Shown piece after piece: positions 9,041 through 17,132 of a stretch of 64,000 nt of DNA. This DNA comes from Mesorhizobium sophorae (GTDB lineage: Bacteria; Pseudomonadota; Alphaproteobacteria; Rhizobiales; Rhizobiaceae), in assembly GCF_002270415.1 (NCBI RefSeq), contig NZ_NNRI01000014.1:1-64000 (forward strand), written 5' to 3'. Positions within the stretch are counted from its first letter, which is position 1. The number at the start of each line of letters is the position of its first letter. The notes beneath the pieces were generated by a model. It was given only the letters and a program-made list of their open reading frames with translations. It did no database searches and was not told the DNA's origin. The position numbers and the translations under genes were made by a program.

Positions 9041-10105
9041 TCAGCCGAATTTCGGGTCGAGACTGCCCGATTTGTAGCGCTTGGCCATTTCGGCGACCGG
9101 CAGCGGCTTGATCTTCTGCGCATTGCCGGCGGTGCCGAACTGCTCGAAGCGCTCCTTGCACAGCTTCCTCATCGCCGCCATGGCCGGCGTCAGATACTTG
9201 CGCGGATCGAACTCGCTCGGATTCTCGGTCAGCACCTTGCGGATGGCGCCGGTCAGCGCCATGCGGTTGTCGGTGTCGATGTTGATCTTGCGCACGCCGT
9301 GCTTGATGCCGCGCTGGATCTCCTCGACCGGCACGCCCCAGGTCGGCTTCATCTGGCCACCATATTTGTTGATGATCTCCTGCAGATCCTCGGGCACCGA
9401 GGACGAGCCGTGCATGACCAGATGCATGTTGGGCAGCCGGCGGTGAATCTCCTCGATGACGTTCATGGCCAGCACCGCGCCGTCCGGCTTGCGCGAGAAT
9501 TTGTAGGCGCCATGGCTGGTGCCCATGGCGACCGCCAGCGCATCGACATGGGTGTGTTTGACGAACTCCACCGCCTGTTCCGGGTCGGTCAGAAGCTGGT
9601 CGTGGCTGATCTCGCCTTCGACGCCGTGGCCGTCTTCCTGCTCGCCCCCACCGCTCTCCAGCGAGCCAAGCACTCCGATCTCGCCTTCGACGGAAACACC
9701 GCCCCAATGCGCCATGTCGACGACGCGCCGGGTGATGCCGGAATTGTAGGCGTAGTCGGCCGGCGTCTTGCCGTCCTCCTTCAGCGATCCGTCCATCATC
9801 ACGGAGGTGAAGCCGTATTGGATCGCGGTGACGCAGGAGGCTTCGTTGTTGCCGTGGTCGAGATGCATGCAGACCGGGATGTCGGGGTGGATTTCAACCA
9901 GCGCGTCGATCAGCTTGGCCAGCACGACGTCATTGGCGTAGGCGCGAGCACCGCGGCTCGCCTGCAGGATGACCGGTGACTTGGTCTCCTCGGCGGCCTC
10001 CATGATGGCGAGGCCTTGTTCCATATTGTTCATGTTGAAAGCGGGCACGCCGTAGCCGTATTCGGCGGCGTGGTCGAGCAATTGTCTCAGTGTTATGCGA
10101 GCCAC
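9041..10105 (-). CDS. fba: Class II fructose-bisphosphate aldolase
   Basis: This enzyme cleaves fructose-1,6-bisphosphate to DHAP and glyceraldehyde-3-phosphate, or runs in reverse in gluconeogenesis or the Calvin-type pathway. It is 354 residues, the usual length for the long class II form. Visible zinc-binding and active-site motifs include CMHLDHG, GTSHGAYKF and the phosphate-binding NIDTDNRMA. The start is GTG 10105 with GGGAGA upstream; this gives the N terminus (M)ARITLRQLLDHAAE typical of the family, whereas the further upstream ATG adds eleven atypical residues. It is monocistronic, convergent with the VWA operon. Confidence 0.95.
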   Translation of the reverse strand: MARITLRQLLDHAAEYGYGVPAFNMNNMEQGLAIMEAAEETKSPVILQASRGARAYANDVVLAKLIDALVEIHPDIPVCMHLDHGNNEASCVTAIQYGFTSVMMDGSLKEDGKTPADYAYNSGITRRVVDMAHWGGVSVEGEIGVLGSLESGGGEQEDGHGVEGEISHDQLLTDPEQAVEFVKHTHVDALAVAMGTSHGAYKFSRKPDGAVLAMNVIEEIHRRLPNMHLVMHGSSSVPEDLQEIINKYGGQMKPTWGVPVEEIQRGIKHGVRKINIDTDNRMALTGAIRKVLTENPSEFDPRKYLTPAMAAMRKLCKERFEQFGTAGNAQKIKPLPVAEMAKRYKSGSLDPKFG

Positions 10106-10268
10106 CCAATAGTCTCCCGTATCTGGTTTCAAGCGCAACGTCGCGGGCCGGCCGGTCGCCGGTCGGCCCCTGATGCTTCTGGCCGGATTTCAGGCCAACC
10201 GCAACCTTCTGCGGTCCTGTCGATCGCAATTCTTGTTGCAGGGCTGAAATCCGGCCGTTTTGGCGATC

Positions 10269-10742
10269 TCAGGCCGCGATCAGTTCCCGCGCCGCCATGA
10301 TCTGCACGCAGGCATTGGCCGCTTCCTTGCCCTTGACGGTGAAGTGCTCGAAGAAGAAGCGGTGATGCTCGGCGCTGTCATGGTAGTTGTGCGGGGTGAG
10401 CACCGCCGACAGCACCGGCACGCCGGTCGACAGCTGCACATTCATCATGCCGTCAATGACGGCACTGGCGACGAACTCATGCCGGTAGATGCCGCCGTTG
10501 ACGACAAACGCCGTACCGAGGATCGCGGCATAGCGGCCGGTCTCGGCCAGGGTCTTGGCGTGCAGTGGAATTTCGTAGGCGCCGGGAACGTCGAAGACAT
10601 CGACGGCGAAGCGCTCGCCTCCGATGTCAGCCAGTTCCGCCTCGAAGGCCTGCACGCACTGGTCGACGATGTCGGCATGCCAGCGCGAGCGAATGACGGC
10701 GATGCGGGTCGTTTCATAGTCTTTGTGGGAATGCTGATTCAT
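10269..10742 (-). CDS. ribH2: 6,7-dimethyl-8-ribityllumazine synthase, RibH2 type
   Basis: This is lumazine synthase (157 residues), the penultimate riboflavin biosynthesis enzyme. It joins 5-amino-6-ribitylaminouracil and dihydroxybutanone phosphate. The sequence (RWHADIVDQ, VFDVPGAYEIPLHAKTLA, GGIYRHEFVA, VLTPHNYHDS) is the type II form known from Brucella and Mesorhizobium, which forms decamers, rather than the icosahedral type I. An FMN riboswitch begins 78 bases upstream of the ATG. The gene stands alone, away from any ribBA/ribE cluster, as is typical for ribH2. Confidence 0.95.
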   Translation of the reverse strand: MNQHSHKDYETTRIAVIRSRWHADIVDQCVQAFEAELADIGGERFAVDVFDVPGAYEIPLHAKTLAETGRYAAILGTAFVVNGGIYRHEFVASAVIDGMMNVQLSTGVPVLSAVLTPHNYHDSAEHHRFFFEHFTVKGKEAANACVQIMAARELIAA

Positions 10743-10820
10743 GGGTCCATCCTTCCGTTTCGACCAGAATCAGGACGCACGATACGAAATCCGGCCCGCC
10801 GAGACGGTCCGTGTTCCGTT

Positions 10821-10961
10821 CGTTCTCTTCCATCCGGACTCTAACCGTCGGCTCCGGAATCACACCGGATCTGCTGACCTCTCCGACCTTGCCGGAAAGC
10901 GCTCGCGGGCTTGGGCCGAAACCCTTACCGCCGGTGGGGACTTTCACCCCGCCCTGAGAAC
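10821..10961 (-). promoter_or_regulatory. FMN riboswitch (RFN element)
   Basis: On the minus strand this carries the conserved RFN blocks in order: AGGGCGGGGTGAAAGTCCCC, ACCGGCGGTA, GTCAGCAGATCCGGTGTGAT, TCCGGAGCCGACGGTTAGA and GTCCGGATGGAAGAGAACG. These form the six-arm FMN aptamer. It precedes ribH2, so FMN binding should repress expression of that gene, either at translation or by early termination. The region between it and the gene contains the expression platform. Confidence 0.97.
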
Positions 10962-11040
10962 ATTAACGCCGTTTGTATGAAAGGGCAGGGCGCCGCTGTC
11001 AATCGTGTGAAAGACGGATGGCCAATACAGTCTGTCAACT

Positions 11041-11120
11041 GGAGCAATTCCAGGAAAAGTGTGAAGCGGTTTTCCCGGAAAAAGCGCATAGCGTTTTCCC
11101 TTGGGAAGTGCGTCAAAAAA
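11041..11120 (+). repeat. Dispersed intergenic repeat, copy A (diverged)
   Basis: This copy begins GAGCAATTCCAGGAAAAGTG, continues TGAAGCGGTTTTCCCGGAAAA, and ends with TGCGTCAAAAAAA. It shares its core with copies at 12988-13046 (opposite orientation) and 55064-55122. It has an additional internal segment (AAGCGCATAGCGTTTTCCC) absent from the other two. It lies between the riboswitch and the 3' end of the MFS gene. Confidence 0.75.
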
Positions 11121-11157
11121 AGGGAGAGCGGCGTTTCCGCGAAACGATGAACCGCTT

Positions 11158-12333
11158 TTATCGCGTGCGCCACGCCGCCGCCGAAGCGGCAATCAGCATG
11201 AGCAATGCCGCAACCGTCGCGCAGGTGGCGAAACCGAAGCTGGAATAGAGCGGGCCGAAGCCGGTGGTGCCGACAAACACCGCCAGATAGGTCACCGCGC
11301 TGTTCAAACCCATGATCGTGCCGCGCCGCGATGGATCGAGCGCCGACAGGCGCATCACCAGGACGTTCAGTCCAAAATGATTGGCAAGCCCCCAGACCGC
11401 CACCATCGTGATGGTCAGGCCGAAACTGCCGCTCGTCGCGGCCATGGCGACATAGACGACGGCGACGAGAAGATAGGCAAATGGCATGACGCGGCGCGCG
11501 CCCAGGCGATCGATGACGCCGTCGAGGAGAGCAGCCGTGCCGAAGCCGATGCCATAGGCAAGTGCTGCCCATCCGTTGGCGCTGACCGGTCTCCCCAATC
11601 CGCTGTGCAGGTGATCACCGAGATAGCCATAGACGCCGTAGAAGGCCGTCATGAAGGCGGCACAGGCGATGAGCAGCGGCACGATGCCGGGAATGCCGAG
11701 CGCCTCCAGCGGCGTCGGCGCCGGGCCACTTTTCCTGGCGTCGCTCAGTGACGACACTGTAAGACCGGCCAAGGCAAGCGTTGCCAGCAGCGCGACCGCG
11801 GCGAAAACGGCGCGCCAATGCACGAGATCGGCAAGCACGGCCGACAGCGAAACGCCGGCGACCATGCTCAGCGTCCATCCGGTCAGCACGACGCCGATCG
11901 TGCCGCTTTCCCGGCCAGGCGGCGCGATGGCCGCGGAACTGGCATAGATCGCCGGCATGGCGATACCGGCAGCAATGCCGGCGAGCAATTGTGCCGCGAC
12001 CAGCATTATCACCGTCGGTGCCGCCGCGCTGGCGACGAGCGCTATCGCCAGCAACAGCAATGCGCCTTGCAGCATCCGGCGGGCGCCGATCCGGTCGATG
12101 TAGCGTGCCAGGAACAGGGCGCTTGCGGAGGTGCCAAGGCCGAACACGGCCGCCGCGATCATGACCACCGGTACGCTGGTCGCAAACGACGCGGCCACGG
12201 CCGGTGCGATCGGGCCGAGCACAAGCGAATTCGAGCCGATCACGGCGATGCATCCGGTCAACAGATAAGCGAGCGCCGGGATGGGCGCCCGGGCGTTCGC
12301 GGCCAATGGTGCAACTTGATCAGCGTTCGACAT
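11158..12333 (-). CDS. MFS transporter
   Basis: This is a 391-residue inner-membrane protein of the major facilitator superfamily with about twelve hydrophobic helices in two six-helix halves. Between the second and third helices lies the MFS signature-like LARYIDRIGARRMLQGA, repeated in weaker form in the second half (LLDGVIDRLGARRVMP). The size and layout suggest a drug/metabolite efflux or small-molecule exporter; the substrate cannot be told from the sequence. It is divergent from an Lrp/AsnC-type regulator with only 48 bases between starts, so that regulator probably controls it, possibly as an amino-acid exporter. Confidence 0.85.
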   Translation of the reverse strand: MSNADQVAPLAANARAPIPALAYLLTGCIAVIGSNSLVLGPIAPAVAASFATSVPVVMIAAAVFGLGTSASALFLARYIDRIGARRMLQGALLLLAIALVASAAAPTVIMLVAAQLLAGIAAGIAMPAIYASSAAIAPPGRESGTIGVVLTGWTLSMVAGVSLSAVLADLVHWRAVFAAVALLATLALAGLTVSSLSDARKSGPAPTPLEALGIPGIVPLLIACAAFMTAFYGVYGYLGDHLHSGLGRPVSANGWAALAYGIGFGTAALLDGVIDRLGARRVMPFAYLLVAVVYVAMAATSGSFGLTITMVAVWGLANHFGLNVLVMRLSALDPSRRGTIMGLNSAVTYLAVFVGTTGFGPLYSSFGFATCATVAALLMLIAASAAAWRTR

Positions 12334-12381
12334 ATGACCATAATGACCGCATTAAATTCTGCGGCAACCGGAGATTTCAGC

Positions 12382-12921
12382 ATGGACGAAGAAACAGATG
12401 GCATTCCGCAGAACAGGTCTGCCGCCCGTGAGCTCGACGCAATTGACCGAAAAATATTAGGCGTCTTGGTCGATGACGCGACCGTCAGTTATGCCGAGCT
12501 CGGCGATCGCGTGGGGCTTTCACCACCGGCGGCGCACGAACGCGTCAAGCGGCTGCGGCGCAGCGGCGCCATCCGCAACACCGCGGCAATCATCGATCCC
12601 CACGCGGTGCGCAAGCCGCTGCTGGCTTTCGTCCACATCGACACCAAGGGCTGGGGAAAGACGCCGGAACTGATGGCGGTTTCACAGTATCCGGAAGTCG
12701 AGGAAATCCACACCGTCGCCGGTGATACCTGCATGCTGCTCAAGGTCCGCACCGAAGACACCAGAGCACTCGAAGGCCTGCTGTCACGCCTTTACGAAAC
12801 GCCGGGCGTCACCTCGACGCGCAGCTACGTGGTGCTGTCGACCTATCTCGAGCGGCCGGTGCAACCGGGCGTGACCGCGACGTGGCCGACGCCCAAGCAC
12901 ATGAGCAAGCCGCTTTATTAG
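12382..12921 (+). CDS. Lrp/AsnC-family transcriptional regulator
   Basis: This is a 179-residue regulator. An N-terminal winged helix-turn-helix (LDAIDRKILGVLVDDATVSY, then AELGDRVGLSPPAAHERVKR) is followed by the RAM ligand-binding domain (AFVHIDTKGW, VEEIHTVAGDTCMLLKVRTE). Such proteins bind amino acids and form octamers. ATG 12382 is chosen because GGAG (12370-12373) lies eight bases upstream. Earlier in-frame ATGs at 12334 and 12343 sit directly against the divergent MFS start and would add 16 and 13 residues. Likely target is the divergent MFS gene. A direct repeat TGACC(ATAA)TGACC lies between the two starts at 12336-12349. Confidence 0.88.
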   Translation: MDEETDGIPQNRSAARELDAIDRKILGVLVDDATVSYAELGDRVGLSPPAAHERVKRLRRSGAIRNTAAIIDPHAVRKPLLAFVHIDTKGWGKTPELMAVSQYPEVEEIHTVAGDTCMLLKVRTEDTRALEGLLSRLYETPGVTSTRSYVVLSTYLERPVQPGVTATWPTPKHMSKPLY

Positions 12922-12950
12922 CGTTGCATTCGAAGTCCGGTCTTAGAGCA

Positions 12951-13046
12951 GTTCACCGGTTCACGGAACCGGCAACCTGCTCTAACTCATTGTTTTGACG
13001 CAATTCCGGACGGAAAACCGTTTCACACTTTTCCTGGATTGCTCTA
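12951..13046 (-). repeat. Hairpin plus dispersed intergenic repeat, copy B
   Basis: Two adjacent repeat modules fill the gap between the Lrp gene and mtnA. First is a hairpin with arms GAGCAG/CTGCTC and CCGGTTC/GAACCGG (12953-12983). Then comes copy B (12988-13046) of the dispersed repeat in minus orientation, reading AGAGCAATCCAGGAAAAGTG, TGAAACGGTTTTCCGTCCGG, AATTGCGTCAAAACA. The outer end of copy B supplies the TAG stop codon of mtnA (13044-13046). The hairpin may help terminate both convergent transcripts. Confidence 0.75.
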
Positions 13047-14138
13047 GCCGCGCTCGGGAAACATCGCCTTCAGACCCTCGCGCGATGCCTTGGCGACGCC
13101 GCGTTCGGTTATCAGGCCGGTCACCAGCCGCGCCGGCGTCACGTCGAAGGCCGGGTTCGCCGCGGGTGTCGTCTCGGGCGAGATGCGCACCTGGGCGATC
13201 TCGCCGGCAGCGGTCTTGCCCCAGACCAGCGAAACCTCGTCGGCCGAGCGCTGCTCGATCGGTATATCGGCCAGCCCGTCATGCACCGTCCAGTCGATGG
13301 TCGGCGACGGCAGCGCGACATAGAACGGCACATGATTGTCGGCGGCGGCAAGTGCCTTGAGATAGGTGCCGATCTTGTTGCAGACATCGCCGTTGGCGGT
13401 GGTGCGGTCGGTGCCGACGATGACCATGTCGATTTCGCCGCGCTGCATCAGGTGGCCACCGGCATTGTCGACGATCAGCGTGTGCGGCACGCCATGGCCA
13501 GCCATCTCCCATGCGGTCAGCTGGGCGCCCTGGTTGCGCGGCCTTGTCTCGTCGACATAGACGTGGACCGGAATGCCGGCCTCGGTTGCCAGGTAGATCG
13601 GCGCGGTGGCAGTGCCGTAGTCGACGGTCGCCAGCCAGCCGGCATTGCAGTGGGTCAGGATGTTGACCGGTTCGCCCTTCGGCTTGCGCGCCGCGATCGC
13701 CTTGATGATGGCGAGTCCGTTCTCGCCGATGGCGCGGTTGAGGCCGACATCCTCGTCGGCGATTTCCCTGGCCCGCCGATAGGCGGCTTCGGCCCGTTGT
13801 TCGGGAGGCAATGGCTTGAGGAAGCGCCGCATCTCGTCCAGTGCCCAGCGCAGATTGATCGCCGTCGGGCGCGTTTCGTGTAAGGTCTCCCAGACGGCAT
13901 CGAGTGCGGCATCGGATGGATCGTCGGCCATCTGCATGGCGACGCCATAGGCAGCGGTGACGCCAATCAGCGGCGCGCCGCGCACCCACATGTCGCGGAT
14001 CGCTGTGGCGATGCCGGTGACGGTGTCGATCTTCTCGACGCGGAAATCATGCGGCAGCCAGCGTTGGTCGATGATCTCCACCGAACGCTCGTCGTCGCTC
14101 AGCCAGATGGTGCGATAGTGGCGGTCGCCGACGTTCAA
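13044..14138 (-). CDS. mtnA: 5-methylthioribose-1-phosphate isomerase
   Basis: This isomerase converts methylthioribose-1-phosphate to methylthioribulose-1-phosphate. It has 364 residues, the family length. It belongs to the eIF2B-like fold; visible motifs are MWVRGAPLIGVTAAYG, the catalytic Cys region THCNAGWLATVDYGTA and the Asp region GTDRTTANGDVCNKIGT. The start overlaps the mtnK stop by four bases, so the two are co-translated. No mtnB, C or D gene of the classical methionine salvage pathway is seen nearby, which favours an aldolase-type shunt. Sequence-related DrdI enzymes isomerise 5-deoxyribose-1-phosphate, an alternative substrate. Confidence 0.93.
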   Translation of the reverse strand: MNVGDRHYRTIWLSDDERSVEIIDQRWLPHDFRVEKIDTVTGIATAIRDMWVRGAPLIGVTAAYGVAMQMADDPSDAALDAVWETLHETRPTAINLRWALDEMRRFLKPLPPEQRAEAAYRRAREIADEDVGLNRAIGENGLAIIKAIAARKPKGEPVNILTHCNAGWLATVDYGTATAPIYLATEAGIPVHVYVDETRPRNQGAQLTAWEMAGHGVPHTLIVDNAGGHLMQRGEIDMVIVGTDRTTANGDVCNKIGTYLKALAAADNHVPFYVALPSPTIDWTVHDGLADIPIEQRSADEVSLVWGKTAAGEIAQVRISPETTPAANPAFDVTPARLVTGLITERGVAKASREGLKAMFPERG

Positions 14139-15406
14139 ATGCTGCTCTCCTGTTCAATCAGCGCGGCCAGGTGGTTGACCTCGTCGATGCTGTGGATCTG
14201 GCGCCGGTTGACGGCGAGGTGCCGGCCGAATTTCAGCGCCTTGGCCTCACAACTGGCGCGCAGATCCTCGTCGGCAATGGTCTCGAAATCGGCATTGTGG
14301 GCGAGGCCGAGGATACGCCGGTGGACCTCGATGCCGGCAAAGCCGAGCAGATCGGTCCAGATCTGGTCCAGCACATGGTCGAGCGCCTGTTCGGCGCCGA
14401 GCCTGTCGCCCTGATCCTCGAACAGGCTTTTCTGGTAGAGCATGCCGGTGCGCTCGGTGCGCCACAGATGCGAGAACTCGGCGCGGAACACGACCCAAGT
14501 CTCGACGGTCACCGCGAGCAGATAGGCGCGCATGGCGTCGCGCTTGCCGCTCTGCTCGTGTCCCCGCTGCGAGAAGAAGGACATCCAGAAATTGGCGAGC
14601 AGCATGCCGACATCGAACGCCATCGGGCCGTAAAAGGCGAATTCGGGGTCGATCATCCGCGTCTGCGAGTCGGTGACCATGATCGAGCCGGAATGCAGGT
14701 CGCCATGCAGCAGCGTTTCGGCATTGGCGGCGAATATGTGCTTCAGCCGCTGCGCCTCGACCTTGAGGTCGCGGTCGGCGCGCAGCTCTGCAACGAGGTC
14801 GTCGAGCTGCGGCGAGGTGTGCCGGTTCATCCTGGCGTCGAAATAGGGGTCCGAGAACACCAGGTTCTCGGTGATGTCGCAGAGTTCGACATTGCCGGCG
14901 AACAGCGCCAGGTCGGCCTTGCGGTCCTTGGCTGCCATATGCAGGTCGGAGCCGCGAAACAGGGTGCGGGCCATGAACAGGCCGATATCCCTGGCAATGT
15001 TCGGCAGTTGCCGGCCTTCGATCAGCGCCCGCCGCAGGATGATGTGCGGCGACAGATATTCCATGATGATCAGCGCCTGGCCTTCATCGAAATGGTAGAT
15101 CGCCGGCACCGAGCCCGGCGCGCGCGCCTCCTGCCGGGTCAGCGCGTGGTATTCGAAGAACGAGCGCTTCAGCGGCAGCGGCCAGCTGTCGCCGACCAGG
15201 CGGACATAGGGCAGGGCCTGCTTGACCACCGCTGCACCGCTGGCGCCTTCGACGATGAAGACGAGGTTCAGATTGCCGTCGCCGACCTCGCGGACCTTCC
15301 ACGCACTCGTGTCTTTGCCGATCCGCGCGCGCAACGCCTCGTTGTCGCCAAGACGGCTCGAAAGCGTCTCGACCGACAGTGCTTCGAACTGCAAATTTCC
15401 AGTCAT
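14135..15406 (-). CDS. mtnK: 5-methylthioribose kinase
   Basis: This kinase phosphorylates 5-methylthioribose at C1 using ATP. It has 423 residues from the chosen start. It has the aminoglycoside-phosphotransferase-like fold: VVKQALPYVRLVG near the N-terminal lobe, catalytic loop HGDLHSGSIM, and the metal-binding MIDPEFAFYGPMAFDVG. ATG 15406 has GGGAGG six bases upstream; ATG 15412 lies too close to that site. It is the first gene of a mtnK-mtnA operon, divergent from a sugar ABC importer across a palindromic site (15478-15506). Confidence 0.92.
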   Translation of the reverse strand: MTGNLQFEALSVETLSSRLGDNEALRARIGKDTSAWKVREVGDGNLNLVFIVEGASGAAVVKQALPYVRLVGDSWPLPLKRSFFEYHALTRQEARAPGSVPAIYHFDEGQALIIMEYLSPHIILRRALIEGRQLPNIARDIGLFMARTLFRGSDLHMAAKDRKADLALFAGNVELCDITENLVFSDPYFDARMNRHTSPQLDDLVAELRADRDLKVEAQRLKHIFAANAETLLHGDLHSGSIMVTDSQTRMIDPEFAFYGPMAFDVGMLLANFWMSFFSQRGHEQSGKRDAMRAYLLAVTVETWVVFRAEFSHLWRTERTGMLYQKSLFEDQGDRLGAEQALDHVLDQIWTDLLGFAGIEVHRRILGLAHNADFETIADEDLRASCEAKALKFGRHLAVNRRQIHSIDEVNHLAALIEQESSI

Positions 15407-15477
15407 CGTCATCCTCCCGCATATGCGCTCCGAACATAACGGAGGCATGGCGGCCGGGCCAAGCTAGGAAGCGATCT

Positions 15478-15506
15478 GGCAATTGTCAATCGTGTTGACA
15501 ATTGCC
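15478..15506. promoter_or_regulatory. Perfect 12-bp palindrome between mtnKA and ABC importer
   Basis: Arms GGCAATTGTCAA and TTGACAATTGCC are separated by the five bases TCGTG. The site lies 71 bases upstream of the mtnK start and 35 bases upstream of the importer ATPase start. A perfect dyad in a divergent promoter region is the expected layout for a repressor that controls both operons. The right arm contains a TTGACA that could serve as a -35 box. The cognate regulator is unknown; the SorC-family gene at 22409-23374 is a candidate. Confidence 0.7.
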
Positions 15507-15541
15507 GATGTAGCCCATAGCGTCATGTCAGGGAGGAACGC

Positions 15542-17053
15542 ATGGTCGGCAATGCCGTGTTCCGCGCAGAGGGGCTGAGGAAATCCTTTGGCCATAACGA
15601 GGTGCTTGGCGGCGTCTCGCTGGAGCTGCATGCCGGCGAAGTGACGGTGCTGATGGGCGCCAATGGCGCCGGCAAATCCACCCTCGTCAAGATCATCAGC
15701 GGCGTCTATGAGCGCGGCGACGGCACGATGGGCCTCGCCGGACAGGCCTTCGCGCCGAACACGCCGGCGGAAGCGATCCGCGCCGGCGTCGTCACCGTGC
15801 ACCAGAACATCAATGACGGTGTCGTCGCCGATCTCGATGTCGCCACCAATTTGACCCTCGACCGCTTGAGCGGCAGCGGCGCTTCGTTCCTGTTCAATCC
15901 GGCGCGCGTGCGTCGCCAGGCAAAGGCCGTCGCCGACCGCATGGGGCTGGCCATCGATCTCAAAGCGCGCGTCAGCGATCTTTCGCTGGCCGATCGCCAG
16001 GTGGTGGCGATAGCCCGCGCTTTGGCGCATCAGCCGAAAGTGCTGATCCTCGACGAGCCGACCTCGTCGCTGTCCAGCGCCGAAGCCGATCGGCTGTTTG
16101 CGCTGATCGACAGGCTGCGCGAGCAGGGCGTCGCCATCCTCTACATCTCTCACCGCATGTCTGACATCCGGCGGCTTGCCGATCGTATCGTCTCGATGCG
16201 CGACGGCGTCATCTCAGGCGTCTTCGACAAGAAACCGCTCGACTATGAAGGTGCCGTCAACGCCATGCTCGGGCGCAAGATCCACCTCGACCAGATCGTC
16301 GTCAGAAGTTCAGACAAGGCGATCCTGACGATCGAAGAGCTGCGCATAGCGCAAGGCGCCAGGCCGATCTCGCTGACGCTCGGCGACGGCGAGGTTGTTG
16401 CCATCACCGGCCTCGTCGGCGTTGGCAAGACGGCACTGGCCGAGACGCTGTTTGGCGTGCGCAAGCCGCTCAGTGGCACCATGGTGCTGAACGGCAAGCC
16501 CTATGCGCCTGAAACAACAGGCGAGGCGATCGCCGCCGGTGTGTTCCTCGTCGCCAAGGACCGCGGCGAGAACGGCATCGTCAGCGGCTTCAATATTCAG
16601 GAAAATATCAGCCTGCCGTTCCACAAGCGCATGTCGCGCCTCGGTGTTCTCAGGCGCCGCCTGGAACGCAGCACCGCGCGCCGCCAGATCGAGGAACTGG
16701 GCATCGTCTGCCGCTCTGAGAAGGACGAGTTGGCGGCACTTTCCGGCGGCAACCAGCAGAAGGTGATGGTCGCCCGCTGGATGGCGCAGGATGCCGGACT
16801 GTTCATTCTGGATGAACCGTTCCAGGGCGTCGATATTTCGGCCCGGCGCGACATTGCCGCCAAGCTCAGGGCAAGTGCAAACGGCCGCGCCACGCTGCTG
16901 TTCGTCACCGAGCTCGACGAGGCGTTGGAGACGGCCGACCGCATCCTGGTGATGTCCGAACAAACCATCGTCGGCGAGCATCGCAATGCCGATGTCGATC
17001 TCGATCGCCTGCTGGCCGAGGTCGCCGGCGGACCGCTGCACAGCGCCGCCTGA
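15542..17053 (+). CDS. Sugar ABC transporter ATPase (two NBDs)
   Basis: This is a 503-residue ATPase of the RbsA/XylG/MglA type with two nucleotide-binding domains in tandem. The first half has Walker A GANGAGKST (about 40-48) and Walker B VLILDEPTSS. The second has a Walker A-like GLVGVGKTA, signature LSGGNQQK and Walker B LFILDEPFQGVD. The first half has DLSLADRQ in place of a full LSGGQ, which is common for the degenerate site of this family. Ribosome site GGGAGG precedes ATG 15542. It is first in an ATPase-permease-binding protein operon, divergent from mtnKA, which suggests import of a methylthio- or deoxy-pentose. Confidence 0.93.
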   Translation: MVGNAVFRAEGLRKSFGHNEVLGGVSLELHAGEVTVLMGANGAGKSTLVKIISGVYERGDGTMGLAGQAFAPNTPAEAIRAGVVTVHQNINDGVVADLDVATNLTLDRLSGSGASFLFNPARVRRQAKAVADRMGLAIDLKARVSDLSLADRQVVAIARALAHQPKVLILDEPTSSLSSAEADRLFALIDRLREQGVAILYISHRMSDIRRLADRIVSMRDGVISGVFDKKPLDYEGAVNAMLGRKIHLDQIVVRSSDKAILTIEELRIAQGARPISLTLGDGEVVAITGLVGVGKTALAETLFGVRKPLSGTMVLNGKPYAPETTGEAIAAGVFLVAKDRGENGIVSGFNIQENISLPFHKRMSRLGVLRRRLERSTARRQIEELGIVCRSEKDELAALSGGNQQKVMVARWMAQDAGLFILDEPFQGVDISARRDIAAKLRASANGRATLLFVTELDEALETADRILVMSEQTIVGEHRNADVDLDRLLAEVAGGPLHSAA

Positions 17054-17132
17054 GCGTGGCGGCAAGGAATTGGAATGGAGAGACTATGGGTTCGAGTTGG
17101 GTAGAAATCGCAGCGGCGCGAGAGGGCGCTGA

